A DNA stretch of 64,000 bases from Oceanidesulfovibrio marinus (GCF_013085545.1 NZ_CP039543.1:3441322-3505321), one strand, 5' to 3'. Counted from the stretch's first letter, positions 51,504 through 59,957 are shown. Notes: generated by a model not told the origin, from the sequence alone. Numbers and translations are program-made.

Positions 51504-52049
51504 TTATGATTGCGGCCACTGGCCGCTCAGGGCGGCCAGGACCTTTTGCGGGTACTCGGGATTGGTATTGTGGACGGCCGCATACGGACCGCCGTTGTAG
51601 GCGCGGCAGACGCCGGCCCAGCCAAAGCGTTCGAGATAACGGCAGGCGAAGGCGTAGTGGGCCAGGTGCCGGCAACCGTACTCCAGGCCGATCTCGGGCT
51701 CGCATAGCGTTGTCAGGAAGGGAGCCGTGCAGCCGCGCTCCCGCGCCACCGCGCCCATAATCTGGAGCAGCCCGAAACTGGTCTGCTGGTGCTGCCACTC
51801 GGTGTGGCGGCCCACACCGGCCGGGGCAGGAAAATCCGGCGGCGCGGTTTCGCTGGCGCTCTCCGCCGCAGTGATCCGGCGGAATGGCGCGTTGCTGCGC
51901 ACATCCCACAAGTAGCGGTAATGGGGCTCCAGCCGGCAGGCCGTGGCGTCCCAGCCGGACTCCACGGTGATCATGGCGCAAACGAGCGCCGGCGGTAGGT
52001 TGTGCCGCAGAGCTATCGTGGTGGCGAGTTCATGAAGCCTCTGTTTCAC
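51504..52049 (-). CDS. Phage endolysin: lytic transglycosylase (SLT family)
   Basis: A 181-residue protein with the SLT motif: LPPALVCAMITVESGWDATA (catalytic Glu), TSFGLLQIMGAVARE (GLLQI) and RAYNGGPYAAVHNTN (AYNGG). It degrades peptidoglycan by forming 1,6-anhydro-muramic acid ends. The GTG 52049 start overlaps the upstream holin-like gene stop by 4 bp (GTGA). The lack of a signal peptide suggests it depends on a holin. It is found with two small membrane proteins as a lysis cassette. Confidence 0.85.
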   Translation of the reverse strand: MKQRLHELATTIALRHNLPPALVCAMITVESGWDATACRLEPHYRYLWDVRSNAPFRRITAAESASETAPPDFPAPAGVGRHTEWQHQQTSFGLLQIMGAVARERGCTAPFLTTLCEPEIGLEYGCRHLAHYAFACRYLERFGWAGVCRAYNGGPYAAVHNTNPEYPQKVLAALSGQWPQS

Positions 52050-52477
52050 TTTTCTCCCTCCTGCTCCTGAAACGATTCCAGCTTGACGATGAGCTTCCGG
52101 GGAACGCGCATCCCGAGCTCTCCCAGATGGCGGCACACGGACAGAAATTCGTTGATGCAGATGAAGGCGACCATGAAGTCGCGCACGTAGCTGGATACGA
52201 ACGGCAGCGGATCGGCCAGGGACAGGTCGAGCATGTGCGCCGACATGATGACCAGGACGTACAGAAGAAACTTGCCCAGCCCGCGGCGGAAGCGGCTGCT
52301 GCTGTACGTGCCTGCGTTCCACGCGCGGTAGAACCCGAGAACGAAGTCCGTGACGTACAGAACCGTCAGCGCCAGCAGCGCCGCGTTGATGCCCCCGAGC
52401 AGCCACGCCGAACAGCTGCCGATCGCGGCGAAAATGGACTTCAGCGTCACATGGTCTACGAACACTTCTTTGAACAT
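52046..52477 (-). CDS. Phage holin family membrane protein (holin 4/BhlA-like)
   Basis: A 143-residue membrane protein: MFKEVFVDHVTLKSIFAAIGS, hydrophobic helix ~18-50, a second FLLYVLVIMSAHMLDLSLA at ~76-94, and a third near VAFICINEFLSVCRHLGELG, followed by a basic tail. The layout matches the toxin-secretion/phage-lysis holin family (PF05105), which permits endolysin access. It precedes the transglycosylase and overlaps it by 4 bp. Confidence 0.72.
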   Translation of the reverse strand: MFKEVFVDHVTLKSIFAAIGSCSAWLLGGINAALLALTVLYVTDFVLGFYRAWNAGTYSSSRFRRGLGKFLLYVLVIMSAHMLDLSLADPLPFVSSYVRDFMVAFICINEFLSVCRHLGELGMRVPRKLIVKLESFQEQEGEK

Positions 52478-52532
52478 CGACGGCTCCTGCCGTTTCAGCT
52501 TGAGGGAGCCAGGCCGCACAAAAGATGGACCC

Positions 52533-52552
52533 AGCCCCCTCAAGAGGGGGCT
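52533..52552 (-). terminator. Hairpin directly after the capsid gene
   Basis: A perfect 8-bp stem AGCCCCCT / AGGGGGCT with a four-base loop (CAAG on the plus strand) begins within the capsid stop codon. No T-tract follows, so it may be a partial terminator or mRNA-stability element, as often seen after capsid genes. Confidence 0.5.
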
Positions 52553-53543
52553 ATCGAATGGCTGTCAGGACGTAGCCGCAGTTCTTGCTGATGTCGGACA
52601 GGATGTTGCCGTTGTCGTCGTAGCTCTTGAGCAGGCGCACATCGATGTCGTGGCGCACGCGAATGATGGTCGAGCGGACGGCGGGGTCGTAGTAGTCCTC
52701 GACCACGAAATCCTCGCTCGCGCCCTCGTTCCATTTGAACGTCCGGCCGATGGAAGGCTCGTAGATCTCAGCGCCCTGGGACGCGACGCAGGCCAGGACA
52801 GCGACGGCGTCGCTCCAGATGTCCTCAAGCTCCGGATTCTTGGCGCGGTTGGCGCCGTTCTTCAGCGCGCCGGCCAGCTCGATCTCGATATCCAGATACG
52901 CCTCGAGGTGCTGCAGCCCGATCGAACCCGTCTTGCGGGTGTCAGGGAACAAGTAGTGCACGGCGTCCTTCACCTTGGTGCAGCGGGCCAGGTCCAGGTA
53001 GGTCTGCCAGGTAATGACCATCTTGTTGTAGACGACGCCCTTCTTGCGGCCGGCGGTCCTGGCTGTGTCGATATCCAGCTTCGGGTCGGCATTGTCCGGC
53101 TCGGTCCACTTGGCAGTGGCTGCTGCGGTGAGGAAGTTGTCCGGATTGCTCAGCTTGGAAGCGACCTCGATCTCGAAGGCGCGGAGCACGATGTTGGTGC
53201 ACAGGTCCGTCGCGCTCTTCTCCATGTCGATCTGCGACTTGTAGATGGCGCGGAAGCGGTCATCCAGAGGTTGCTCGTGGCCACGTTCGCGGCAGGAGTA
53301 ATGCCCGGCCTCGAACTTGCCGGAGCTGCGCTGATAGGCTGCGCCGTGGGCACGCTCCACCTTCTCGACGTTAAAGAGAAACTTGGCGGGCAACACGGGG
53401 AAGTCGGCGCTTTGAGCGCCAACCGGGTAGTACGGTGCGACCTTCGAGGCGATGAAGCCCATGGAAGGGGCGTTGGTCATGGCCTCGTGAACAAGCACCC
53501 CAAGATCGGGGCGCAGGCGTTCGGTTCCATTCTCAGGAATCAT
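52551..53543 (-). CDS. Major capsid protein (lambda gpE-like)
   Basis: A 330-residue protein with the lambda E family features: RPDLGVLVHEAMTNAPSMGFIAS at the start, the RSSGKFEAGHYSCRERGHEQPLDD segment (E-loop region), ARTAGRKKGVVYNKMVITWQTYLDL, and VASQGAEIYEPSIGRTFKW near the end. It forms the HK97-fold shell. The gene follows the decoration protein gene by 11 bp and is followed by a hairpin. Confidence 0.88.
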   Translation of the reverse strand: MIPENGTERLRPDLGVLVHEAMTNAPSMGFIASKVAPYYPVGAQSADFPVLPAKFLFNVEKVERAHGAAYQRSSGKFEAGHYSCRERGHEQPLDDRFRAIYKSQIDMEKSATDLCTNIVLRAFEIEVASKLSNPDNFLTAAATAKWTEPDNADPKLDIDTARTAGRKKGVVYNKMVITWQTYLDLARCTKVKDAVHYLFPDTRKTGSIGLQHLEAYLDIEIELAGALKNGANRAKNPELEDIWSDAVAVLACVASQGAEIYEPSIGRTFKWNEGASEDFVVEDYYDPAVRSTIIRVRHDIDVRLLKSYDDNGNILSDISKNCGYVLTAIR

Positions 53544-53554
53544 GGGGATCTCCT

Positions 53555-53944
53555 TTAGGCGGCGACGTTGACGATCTTGCCGCTTTCAACGGGAAGGACC
53601 TCGATCACGTCCCCGTCTTCAGCGGATGCTTCCAAAGCGACGCCGACCTTGATGTAGTCTCCGGCGGCCGCCGGCAGAGCCGACACGGTGCCATTGGCCG
53701 CGGCGAAGACTTCGGCCGCGATTTCGACGGCGCCCTTCGCTTCGATGTGTTGCGTTCCGGGCTTGTTCCAGTAGGCCACGCCGATGTCTTCGCCGCTCTT
53801 CTGGGGAACGCGGGTAACGCCGACACCGAGCCGAGTAGCGGGGGCGTAGACAACCTGGTCATTGGCGTTGATTTCAACGCGCCGCCCATCAACCATGTCT
53901 TGCGCAGCGGGATGTGATCCGATTCCGTAATCGTTGTAGCTCAT
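53555..53944 (-). CDS. Head decoration protein (DUF2190-like)
   Basis: A 129-residue protein with the DUF2190 pattern: VYAPATRLGVGVTRVPQKSGED, then AVEIAAEVFAAANGTVSALPAAAGDYIKVGVALEASAEDGDVIEV. Such proteins stabilise the capsid surface, equivalent to lambda gpD in position. ATG 53944 is coupled to the protease gene stop (TAATG). Confidence 0.8.
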   Translation of the reverse strand: MSYNDYGIGSHPAAQDMVDGRRVEINANDQVVYAPATRLGVGVTRVPQKSGEDIGVAYWNKPGTQHIEAKGAVEIAAEVFAAANGTVSALPAAAGDYIKVGVALEASAEDGDVIEVLPVESGKIVNVAA

Positions 53945-54438
53945 TACTCAGCACCTCCGTTCTTGCCGGCGAGCCAGGCCGCGTGGGCGTTGGGGTGACG
54001 GCGGGCTACGGCGATGAGCGCCTCGCCCTTGCTGCACTTCGCCGCGTCCATGTGGGCCGCGACAAGGCCTTCGAAGCCGTCAGCCTCCGAGGCGGACAGA
54101 TCCTTCCCGTCCTGGCCGGCGGACTCGGACATGGTTTTCTCGAACTCCGCCAGGGCCTCGGTCTGCCCCTTGCGTTCGGCGGCCAGAGCGGCCTTGTAGA
54201 ACTCCTTGGGGTCTGCGCCGGACTGGACCGCCTCGAGGGTCGTTTCCGCTCCGGCCTGCGCCCCGAGCAACTCCACCACGCGGGCGCGCTCTGCGGACGC
54301 GCCGCGGGCCTGCAGCTCGGCAGCGAGCTCCGGGTTTGCCGCGGAAAGCTGTGCGGCGGTCACGGTGGACAGATCCAGGACACCGGAATCGCCGCCACGG
54401 GCGTCGGTGTCACCAGCGGAAGAGGTTCCGGTGGACAT
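53944..54438 (-). CDS. Nested scaffold protein (Nu3-like) with internal start
   Basis: A 164-residue product from an in-frame ATG at 54438 within the S49 peptidase gene, preceded by a perfect AGGAGG (54444-54449) at 5-nt spacing. It contains the acidic Ala/Glu-rich scaffold (VTAAQLSAANPELAAELQARG, RVVELLGAQAGAETT) only. This parallels lambda Nu3, which is translated from within gene C. The SD is too good to be accidental, but expression is not shown. Confidence 0.7.
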   Translation of the reverse strand: MSTGTSSAGDTDARGGDSGVLDLSTVTAAQLSAANPELAAELQARGASAERARVVELLGAQAGAETTLEAVQSGADPKEFYKAALAAERKGQTEALAEFEKTMSESAGQDGKDLSASEADGFEGLVAAHMDAAKCSKGEALIAVARRHPNAHAAWLAGKNGGAE

Positions 54439-55323
54439 GTGTTCCTCCTGTTCTTCCTGATTGGGTGATTCGGACAGCTCCAGGGCTCGCGAAATGGCGA
54501 ACTCCAGGTTGCCGACGGAATGGACGAAACCCCGCGAAAGGGCTTCGTGGCCTATATGGGTCGAGCCGTCGGCCAGCTTCTCGAGGACGTCCTCGACGGA
54601 CATCCCGCGATGGCGGGCCACGGCGTCAACAAACAGGGAGTAGTAGTTGTCGACGCGCTCCTGCAGATACTCGCGCCCTTCTTCGGAGAGCGGCTTCTCG
54701 TCGGAAGCCAGCCGCTTGTAGTGGCCGGCGTAGAGAACAGTCCGGCGGACGCCCTCTTTCCGGTCGCGCTCGGAGTAGTCGAAGTGCATGGCGGCCACGC
54801 CGATGGATCCCACTTGCGCGTCCGCGGTGCAGATCATTTCCTGCGCTGCAGATCCGATCCAGTACGCGGCGGAGCACATCAGCTCGGACGTGTGCGCCAC
54901 CACCGGCTTGCCGGCTTCGCTCACACTGGCGATGGTGCCGGCCAGGTCGTTGAGGCCGAACACGCCGCCGCCGGGCGAATCGATATCGAGCACGATGGCC
55001 CGCACCAGATCGTCATTCGCCGCCTGGCGGACCTGCTTGCCGACAAGCTCTGTGCTGCAGCCGCCGGAGAAGGCCTGAAAAAGATTCAGGCGGCGGGCGA
55101 TGACCCCGGCGACGGGAATGACGGCCACGCCATCGACGATCGCGTAAGGGCGGTTGGCCCCATCTGACTCCCCGGCCAGTTGCGCGAAGATCTCGCCATT
55201 GCCGGCGCGGCCCTCGAGCATGGCCTGAGCGAAGTCCGCCACCTGCTCCATCTTGTTCGGCTCCAGCGCCCACACCTCGCCAACAAGGGCGGAGAAGGCT
55301 CTCGGTGCTCTATTCGCTTTCAT
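53944..55323 (-). CDS. Prohead S49 peptidase (lambda C-like) with scaffold domain
   Basis: A 459-residue protein. Residues ~50-285 form an SppA/ClpP-like serine peptidase: VDGVAVIPVAGVIARR, AIVLDIDSPGGGVFGLNDLA, catalytic Ser in HTSELMCSAAYWIGSAAQE and GSIGVAAMHF. The rest (~295-459) is an acidic, Ala-rich scaffold ending in RRHPNAHAAWLAG. In lambda, C and Nu3 are encoded this way. It processes and shapes the procapsid. It overlaps the portal gene by 14 bp. Confidence 0.9.
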   Translation of the reverse strand: MKANRAPRAFSALVGEVWALEPNKMEQVADFAQAMLEGRAGNGEIFAQLAGESDGANRPYAIVDGVAVIPVAGVIARRLNLFQAFSGGCSTELVGKQVRQAANDDLVRAIVLDIDSPGGGVFGLNDLAGTIASVSEAGKPVVAHTSELMCSAAYWIGSAAQEMICTADAQVGSIGVAAMHFDYSERDRKEGVRRTVLYAGHYKRLASDEKPLSEEGREYLQERVDNYYSLFVDAVARHRGMSVEDVLEKLADGSTHIGHEALSRGFVHSVGNLEFAISRALELSESPNQEEQEEHMSTGTSSAGDTDARGGDSGVLDLSTVTAAQLSAANPELAAELQARGASAERARVVELLGAQAGAETTLEAVQSGADPKEFYKAALAAERKGQTEALAEFEKTMSESAGQDGKDLSASEADGFEGLVAAHMDAAKCSKGEALIAVARRHPNAHAAWLAGKNGGAE

Positions 55324-56815
55324 TCGTTTCCTCGCTCGCTTCGTCCGTCTTCCACACGGCGTCGGGTATCGTGTAGGAGCTCATGTCCACGTCAAATTCG
55401 GCCTCCAGCTCCTTGATGAACGCCTTTTCCTGGGCCACCTGGCGCAGACCGGACCTCCAGTTGCGGCCCATACGGCCGTATATCTCTCGGTAGCTGGTGG
55501 TGTGGCTGCCAAGCTCAAGTACGGAGGCCTTGGCCCCCTTCTCCCGATCGATCTGGCGCATGGGTTGGGCCAGGTGCTCGCAGCAGCTGTAGGCGTAGAG
55601 GTTGCGCAGGTACTCCTGCGGCTTGAGCGGCACGCGGTTGCGCAGGGCCGCCTCGTAGAGGATCCAGGACCACACCGGCTGATTGAACTGGTCATTGAGC
55701 ACCCGGTGCTCGAACTCGTTGAACTGGTCCGCCTTCTCCATGGAGGCCTTGCTTGCGGAGTAGCTGGCCTGGAACTTCCGCAGCACGTTTTCCGCGCCGC
55801 GGCCGGTGGACATGCCGAGCCGGTCGATAATGGCCCCGAACATTTCGGAGTACCGGGAGGGGGCCGCGTCCGGCTGGAAGAAGGTCGGCTTCTCCTTGCC
55901 GGATCCGAACAGCACGGTCCCTTTCTCCAGCTCCATCACCCGTTGATGCCAGGGCGTGTTGCGATCGACAGCCCCTTGCCCGAAGTCGTTGATGAAGAGG
56001 GTGAAGAGGTTGCGCACCATGGCGCCCACAACGGCGGCTTCCGCCAGGTCGTTGGAGTGGCGGATCTCGCCGATCATCGGCCCCAGCAGAGAATCCTGCC
56101 GGTACTCGGCAACGTTGCGGACGTCGCAGACGAGAAGAAACCGGGGCAGGCCGGTTTTCTGGTCGAACACGTCGTACGATGCGCAGTCGGAGGAGGGGGG
56201 GCGCATGGACAACGCGCCCGGTTTGCGGATCCAGACCTTTTCCGGCTCGCCGTCCGCGTCGATCTGGACACCGTCGTAGATGTCACTCTCTGCCAGGTCG
56301 GAGGGGGTGACGAGCCGGAAAGGATCGATGGGAAGGAGACACGTCGAGAACGGGGCTCCGGGCCGGGGCTTCGCTATGACCTGGAAGACGCCCACCCCCA
56401 GCAGCTTCCACTGGAAGTAGGCGAGCGCCTGCAGGCCATAAATATTCAGGCGGCGCGTGGCGTCGCACCAATGGCGGCAGTCAAGACCCCACTCTTCCCA
56501 GCAGCGAGCCGTGGCCGTCTGGAACTCCGCTTCCCACTCCGCCGTAAGGTCGAGCCAGTCCGCCCTGGGGGCAGGTTGCGGCGTCAGGCCGATGCCCACG
56601 GATTCCACAACGAGCGACTCGAGCACGCCATGCGCCATGGCGTCGTTGTGGTAGAGATCGAGGGCGCGCTCTGCGGAACGCTCGATCTGCCGCTCGGCTT
56701 CGCGCCTGCTGACAATCGAGTTCGTCCAGTTGGACAGCGCCCCCTGGAGAGACGCGCTGTGCCGGCGGGCGTGCTTTGCGCGGGATGCGCGGCGGGTGAC
56801 GAGCTGCTTCCTCAT
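55310..56815 (-). CDS. Portal protein (lambda gpB family)
   Basis: A 501-residue protein with lambda-type portal features: WTNSIVSRREAERQIERSAERAL, DLYHNDAMAHGVLESLVVESVGIG (lambda portal signature), FQWKLLGVGVFQVIAKP and YSASKASMEKADQFNEFEHRVL near the stem region. It forms the dodecameric vertex for DNA packaging. It overlaps a small upstream gene by 4 bp and the protease gene by 14 bp. Confidence 0.9.
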   Translation of the reverse strand: MRKQLVTRRASRAKHARRHSASLQGALSNWTNSIVSRREAERQIERSAERALDLYHNDAMAHGVLESLVVESVGIGLTPQPAPRADWLDLTAEWEAEFQTATARCWEEWGLDCRHWCDATRRLNIYGLQALAYFQWKLLGVGVFQVIAKPRPGAPFSTCLLPIDPFRLVTPSDLAESDIYDGVQIDADGEPEKVWIRKPGALSMRPPSSDCASYDVFDQKTGLPRFLLVCDVRNVAEYRQDSLLGPMIGEIRHSNDLAEAAVVGAMVRNLFTLFINDFGQGAVDRNTPWHQRVMELEKGTVLFGSGKEKPTFFQPDAAPSRYSEMFGAIIDRLGMSTGRGAENVLRKFQASYSASKASMEKADQFNEFEHRVLNDQFNQPVWSWILYEAALRNRVPLKPQEYLRNLYAYSCCEHLAQPMRQIDREKGAKASVLELGSHTTSYREIYGRMGRNWRSGLRQVAQEKAFIKELEAEFDVDMSSYTIPDAVWKTDEASEETNESE

Positions 56816-57045
56816 TCCCCGCGCCTCACAGCGACGTTGCCAGCGCGGGCGAGGATGTTGCCCTGCCGGCGGACGCGCTCTTCTCCGGCCAGCTCGTTAC
56901 GGGCCTTGAGCAGCACGTCGACGCCGGGGCGCTTCATCTTGCGTCCGTACGCCTCGTACTCTTCCGCCTGCATGGACTTCTCGAGGGAGGAATCCAGGAC
57001 TTCTTCGAGCTGCTTGGGATCTTCGGCCATTGATTTCGACTCCAT
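56812..57045 (-). CDS. Small protein before the portal gene, function unknown
   Basis: A 77-residue charged helical protein (KQLEEVLDSSLEKSMQAEEYE, then KMKRPGVDVLLKARNELAG). It occupies the place of lambda gpW (between terminase and portal) but shows no clear gpW match. ATG 57045 or ATG 57030 (with GGAG nine nt upstream) may be the start. It overlaps the portal gene by 4 bp. Confidence 0.5.
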   Translation of the reverse strand: MESKSMAEDPKQLEEVLDSSLEKSMQAEEYEAYGRKMKRPGVDVLLKARNELAGEERVRRQGNILARAGNVAVRRGE

Positions 57046-57136
57046 CCGCCGCGTTTTCGTGCGGCGGTAATGATGGGTCGAAATTACCAGCGAAAAGAGG
57101 GAAGTCTAGAGCATATACGTAGCAAAATTATATGGT

Positions 57137-57166
57137 TAGTAGATTACTACGTGTAGTAATCTACTA
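57137..57166. repeat. 30-bp perfect palindrome, likely operator
   Basis: TAGTAGATTACTAC, central GT, GTAGTAATCTACTA: perfect 14-bp arms. It covers the -35 area of a TATAAT -10 box (57127-57132, minus strand) reading toward the portal genes, which suits a regulatory binding site. Confidence 0.65.
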
Positions 57167-57169
57167 CAC

Positions 57170-57217
57170 GCGAGCCCCCTGCGCAGGGTCGGGATCGACT
57201 CCGCACAGGGGGCTCGC
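57170..57217. repeat. GC-rich inverted repeat next to the palindrome
   Basis: GCGAGCCCCCTGCGC (57170-57184) pairs with GCACAGGGGGCTCGC (57203-57217), 14 of 15 bp, with an 18-nt loop. It is not followed by a T-tract in either direction. Confidence 0.6.
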
Positions 57218-57379
57218 ATCATAATATAAGCAATCGCTATGCCTGGTAGGGCGGGATCAGGTTGGGAATCTGTTAGTCATATGCTCGGGTGCGTTTTGGT
57301 CGGAAAGCAGACACTCTTTGTTGTGGCAAAAACATTCGTTCAACTTGACAAAAACATACCAAAAACATACAAGAGTCTC

Positions 57380-57637
57380 ATGAACGAGATCGAGTGGACC
57401 CAACGAGCACGCCGCCAGTTCCGCCGTATTGATGCTACACAGCGCACCGCCATCCGCAACGCCGTGGGCGAGCTGGCTAACTGGCCGGACTGCCGCAATG
57501 TCAGAAACCTGGTGGGGCGCGAGGGGTACAGGCTGCGAGTGGGCCGTTACCGAGTCTTGTTCACGATCCACGAAAACGGAGAGGTCCGGATAGTCAGAAT
57601 CGAGGAGGTAAAGAAACGTGACGATCGAACATACTAA
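57380..57637 (+). CDS. RelE/HigB-type toxin of a toxin-antitoxin pair
   Basis: An 85-residue RelE/ParE-superfamily toxin: EWTQRARRQFRRIDATQRTAI, then GREGYRLRVGRYRVLFTIHEN and IVRIEEVKKRDDRTY at the end, with the expected basic residues and beta-sheet. RelE-type toxins cut mRNA on the ribosome. The ATG 57380 was chosen as the family starts just before the first helix. The antitoxin gene overlaps its end by 20 bp. It is transcribed opposite to the late genes. Confidence 0.85.
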   Translation: MNEIEWTQRARRQFRRIDATQRTAIRNAVGELANWPDCRNVRNLVGREGYRLRVGRYRVLFTIHENGEVRIVRIEEVKKRDDRTY

Positions 57638-57968
57638 CGTTGAACACCAGGTTCTGCGTGGGCCAGACGGCGAGCCCCTGTACGCCGTCATTCCCTGGGA
57701 TGTGTTTGTGGAACGGTTCGGGGCCGAGGCCGATGAAGACGTAACCATTCCGCATGGGGTTATCGTTATCGAGGATGAAACCGGCTGCTCGCTGATCCGG
57801 GCATGGCGCGAGCATCTGGGGCTGACTCAGGCCGAGATTGCGAAGCGCATGGAGATCTCCCGCGGCGCGTATGCGCAGATGGAGGCCTTGGACGCCCGCC
57901 CCCGGCCCACGACCCTCAAGAAAATCGCGAGGGCCATGGGCGTGCACTGGCGACAGCTTCAGGATTAA
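57618..57968 (+). CDS. XRE-family antitoxin (HigA-like)
   Basis: A 116-residue protein starting GTG 57618 with GAGGAGG-like SD upstream. The N-terminal part (~1-55) should bind and neutralise the toxin. The C-terminal XRE HTH (~63-115: EHLGLTQAEIAKRMEISRGAYAQ, then TLKKIARAMGV) binds DNA for autoregulation. Toxin-first order, as in higBA. It would help maintain the prophage. Confidence 0.85.
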   Translation: MTIEHTNVEHQVLRGPDGEPLYAVIPWDVFVERFGAEADEDVTIPHGVIVIEDETGCSLIRAWREHLGLTQAEIAKRMEISRGAYAQMEALDARPRPTTLKKIARAMGVHWRQLQD

Positions 57969-58002
57969 GAGCCCCGGGCATAGGATCTAGGACTTGAAGC
58001 GC

Positions 58003-58024
58003 GCCTTGGAAATTATTCCAAGGC
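58003..58024. terminator. Hairpin between convergent antitoxin and umuC genes
   Basis: A perfect 9-bp stem GCCTTGGAA / TTCCAAGGC with a 4-nt loop, 34 nt past the antitoxin stop and 61 nt past the umuC stop. It has no T-tract, so terminator function is only possible. Confidence 0.4.
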
Positions 58025-58085
58025 ACTTCACCACGACGCGCACGCTCATGGTCGCAGCAGGGCGCAAAACAAACGTGGTTGCAGG

Positions 58086-59384
58086 TTACCTCACCTCGGG
58101 CAGCTCATCCCATGAGGTCGTGTACCGAGGCGACAGCCGCGACTGTCGCATTCGCCACGGACGGCCGAGCCCAGCCGCCGCGATCTGAAGCGCGCCGCGG
58201 CCCCACTTGGCGTTGGTGCGGTCCAACACGTCCATGAGTGTGGCCTGCCGTGGTTCGTCCGCAGTGTTCTCGTCAAACAGGGGAAGCTGGCGGCCGGCGG
58301 CCGGTTCCAGCGCAGTAAGTAAGACCCCGGCCTTTTTGTAGCGATACCCCGCTTTATAGATGCCTCGCGCCAACTCCTGCGCCGCCCGCACCAGGGTGGG
58401 CGTGTGGGATGTGGGCCGCGACAGGCTCATGTCCCGACCGTTGGAATACTGCGGCTCATCCTTGTGCGGGTTGGTCTGGACGTAGACCGTGAGCCGGCCG
58501 GCCACGGCGCCTTGGGCGCGCAACTTTTCGGCGGCGCGCGAAACGTAGGCCGAGGCAGCCTCTTCCAACTCCACCAGGCGCGTCACGGGCCGGCCGAAGG
58601 AACGCGAGGAGCCAATCGCCTTTTTGCTTGGCGGCACGTCTTCCAGGTCGAGCACGGACTTGCCGCGTAGCTCCAGCACCGTGGACAGGCCAGTCAGGGT
58701 CATGGTGCGGCGGATGAACGGATCCGGCGCATCGCGTAAGGCTCGGGCGGTATGGATGCCGTTGCGCGCCAGCATAGCGGCGTAGCGCCGGCCCACGCCC
58801 CAGATATCGCGCGTGTCCAGGGCTTCTAGCAAAGCATCGCGCTCGGCACCTGGTGGAGGTAAGACGTACACACCGTCGCATTCCTGGGCCTTCTTAGCCT
58901 TCCGGTTGGCGATCTTGGCCAGGGTCTTGGTCTCAGCCATGCCCACGGACACGGGGATCCCGGTCCAGCGGGTCACGGTCTCGCGGATGGTGCGGGCGAA
59001 CGCGTGCGTGTCCCGGATCGGCAGGCCGTCAATACGCAGGAACGCCTCGTCAATGGAGTATATTTCCAGATCCGGGCTGAACATGGTCAAGACCTCCACA
59101 ACCCGGCGGGAGAGATCGCCGTACAGGGCATAATTGGATGAGAGCACGCGCACGCCATTGGCGCGAAAGTAGGCCTCGCGCTTGAAAGCCGGCTCGCCCA
59201 TGGCGATGCCTAACGCCTTGGCCTCGTTGGATCGAGCGATGACGCAGCCGTCGTTGTTGGAGAGCACCACCACGGGCACGCCCCATAGCGAGGGATCGCA
59301 GACACGCTCACATGAGACGTAGAAATTATTGCAGTCTACCATGGCGAAGTATGGCGGCGAACGGCGGGGCAGCAATGGCGTCAT
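58086..59384 (-). CDS. umuC: DNA polymerase V catalytic subunit UmuC
   Basis: A 432-residue Y-family polymerase. The palm motifs are present: [19 protein letters not shown] at the N-terminus, [15 protein letters not shown] and the catalytic [12 protein letters not shown] (SIDE). Then come the helix-hairpin-helix [18 protein letters not shown] and the little-finger domain ending in a C-terminal region with RQLPLFDE, a likely beta-clamp binding motif. It performs error-prone bypass. It follows umuD by 10 bp. Length matches typical UmuC (~420). Confidence 0.94.
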   Translation of the reverse strand: MTPLLPRRSPPYFAMVDCNNFYVSCERVCDPSLWGVPVVVLSNNDGCVIARSNEAKALGIAMGEPAFKREAYFRANGVRVLSSNYALYGDLSRRVVEVLTMFSPDLEIYSIDEAFLRIDGLPIRDTHAFARTIRETVTRWTGIPVSVGMAETKTLAKIANRKAKKAQECDGVYVLPPPGAERDALLEALDTRDIWGVGRRYAAMLARNGIHTARALRDAPDPFIRRTMTLTGLSTVLELRGKSVLDLEDVPPSKKAIGSSRSFGRPVTRLVELEEAASAYVSRAAEKLRAQGAVAGRLTVYVQTNPHKDEPQYSNGRDMSLSRPTSHTPTLVRAAQELARGIYKAGYRYKKAGVLLTALEPAAGRQLPLFDENTADEPRQATLMDVLDRTNAKWGRGALQIAAAGLGRPWRMRQSRLSPRYTTSWDELPEVR

Positions 59385-59394
59385 GGGATATCCC

Positions 59395-59901
59395 CTACAG
59401 CGTGCGGACAACGGCCGTGACCACGCCCCAGGCCGCGAACGAATCATCCTCGGTCACGTCCAAGGGCGTGTATGCTGGATTGGCCGGCATGAGCAGTAAC
59501 GAACCGCCCTGTTCCACGAGGCGCTTGACGGTGAGCTCGCCGCCCACGGCGGCCACCACGATGCGGCCTGACACCGGGTTCAGGGCACGATCCACCACAA
59601 GAAGATCGCCGGATTCGATGCCGGCGTCGCGCATAGAATCGCCAACTACGCGCACGAAGAAGGTGGCTGCAGGATGGCGCACCAAGTACTCGTTGAGGTC
59701 AAGAGTTCCCTCCACATAGTCTTCGGCAGGCGAGGGAAAGCCGGCAGGTACGGCGGAGAGGTAGAACGGAAATTCCTGTTCCGAGCCAGGGTTGAAGGTA
59801 AAAAGGCGAAGACCCGCTCCGGCGGAAATTCCGAAGCGCATATGGCTGTTGACTGAGTGCGGCATGTACAAGCCCTTGATGTTACTCGGTTCTGCGGGCA
59901 T
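59395..59901 (-). CDS. umuD: UmuD-type LexA-like autoprotease
   Basis: A 168-residue S24 peptidase: [21 protein letters not shown] near the cleavage site (Ala-Gly in PAG), Ser nucleophile in [20 protein letters not shown], and catalytic Lys in [10 protein letters not shown]. RecA-stimulated cleavage activates UmuD for polymerase V. I chose ATG 59901; ATG 59865 with AAGGG upstream is an alternative. Upstream is a 12-bp-arm inverted repeat, the probable operator. Confidence 0.9.
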   Translation of the reverse strand: MPAEPSNIKGLYMPHSVNSHMRFGISAGAGLRLFTFNPGSEQEFPFYLSAVPAGFPSPAEDYVEGTLDLNEYLVRHPAATFFVRVVGDSMRDAGIESGDLLVVDRALNPVSGRIVVAAVGGELTVKRLVEQGGSLLLMPANPAYTPLDVTEDDSFAAWGVVTAVVRTL

Positions 59902-59910
59902 GAGTGTGCC

Positions 59911-59957
59911 CGTCTGTTTATGCTGTGCAACATTATGTTGTAAAACATAAACAGACG
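59911..59957. promoter_or_regulatory. Nested palindromes upstream of umuD (operator candidate)
   Basis: Arms CGTCTGTTTATG (59911-59922) and CATAAACAGACG (59946-59957) are perfectly complementary over 12 bp. Inside is a second palindrome CAACAT-T-ATGTTG (59928-59940). The site lies 10-56 bp before the umuD start and could bind LexA or the phage repressor. Confidence 0.7.

Larger units (their letters stand above)
57046..57379. other. Divergent intergenic region with two large inverted repeats
   Basis: 334 bp between the small pre-portal gene (minus) and the toxin gene (plus). It contains the 30-bp palindrome at 57137-57166, a -10-like TATAAT on the minus strand at 57127-57132, a GC-rich hairpin at 57170-57217, and AAAAACATA/T direct repeats (57328, 57350, 57361) with TTGACA at 57345. 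No credible gene. Confidence 0.55.
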
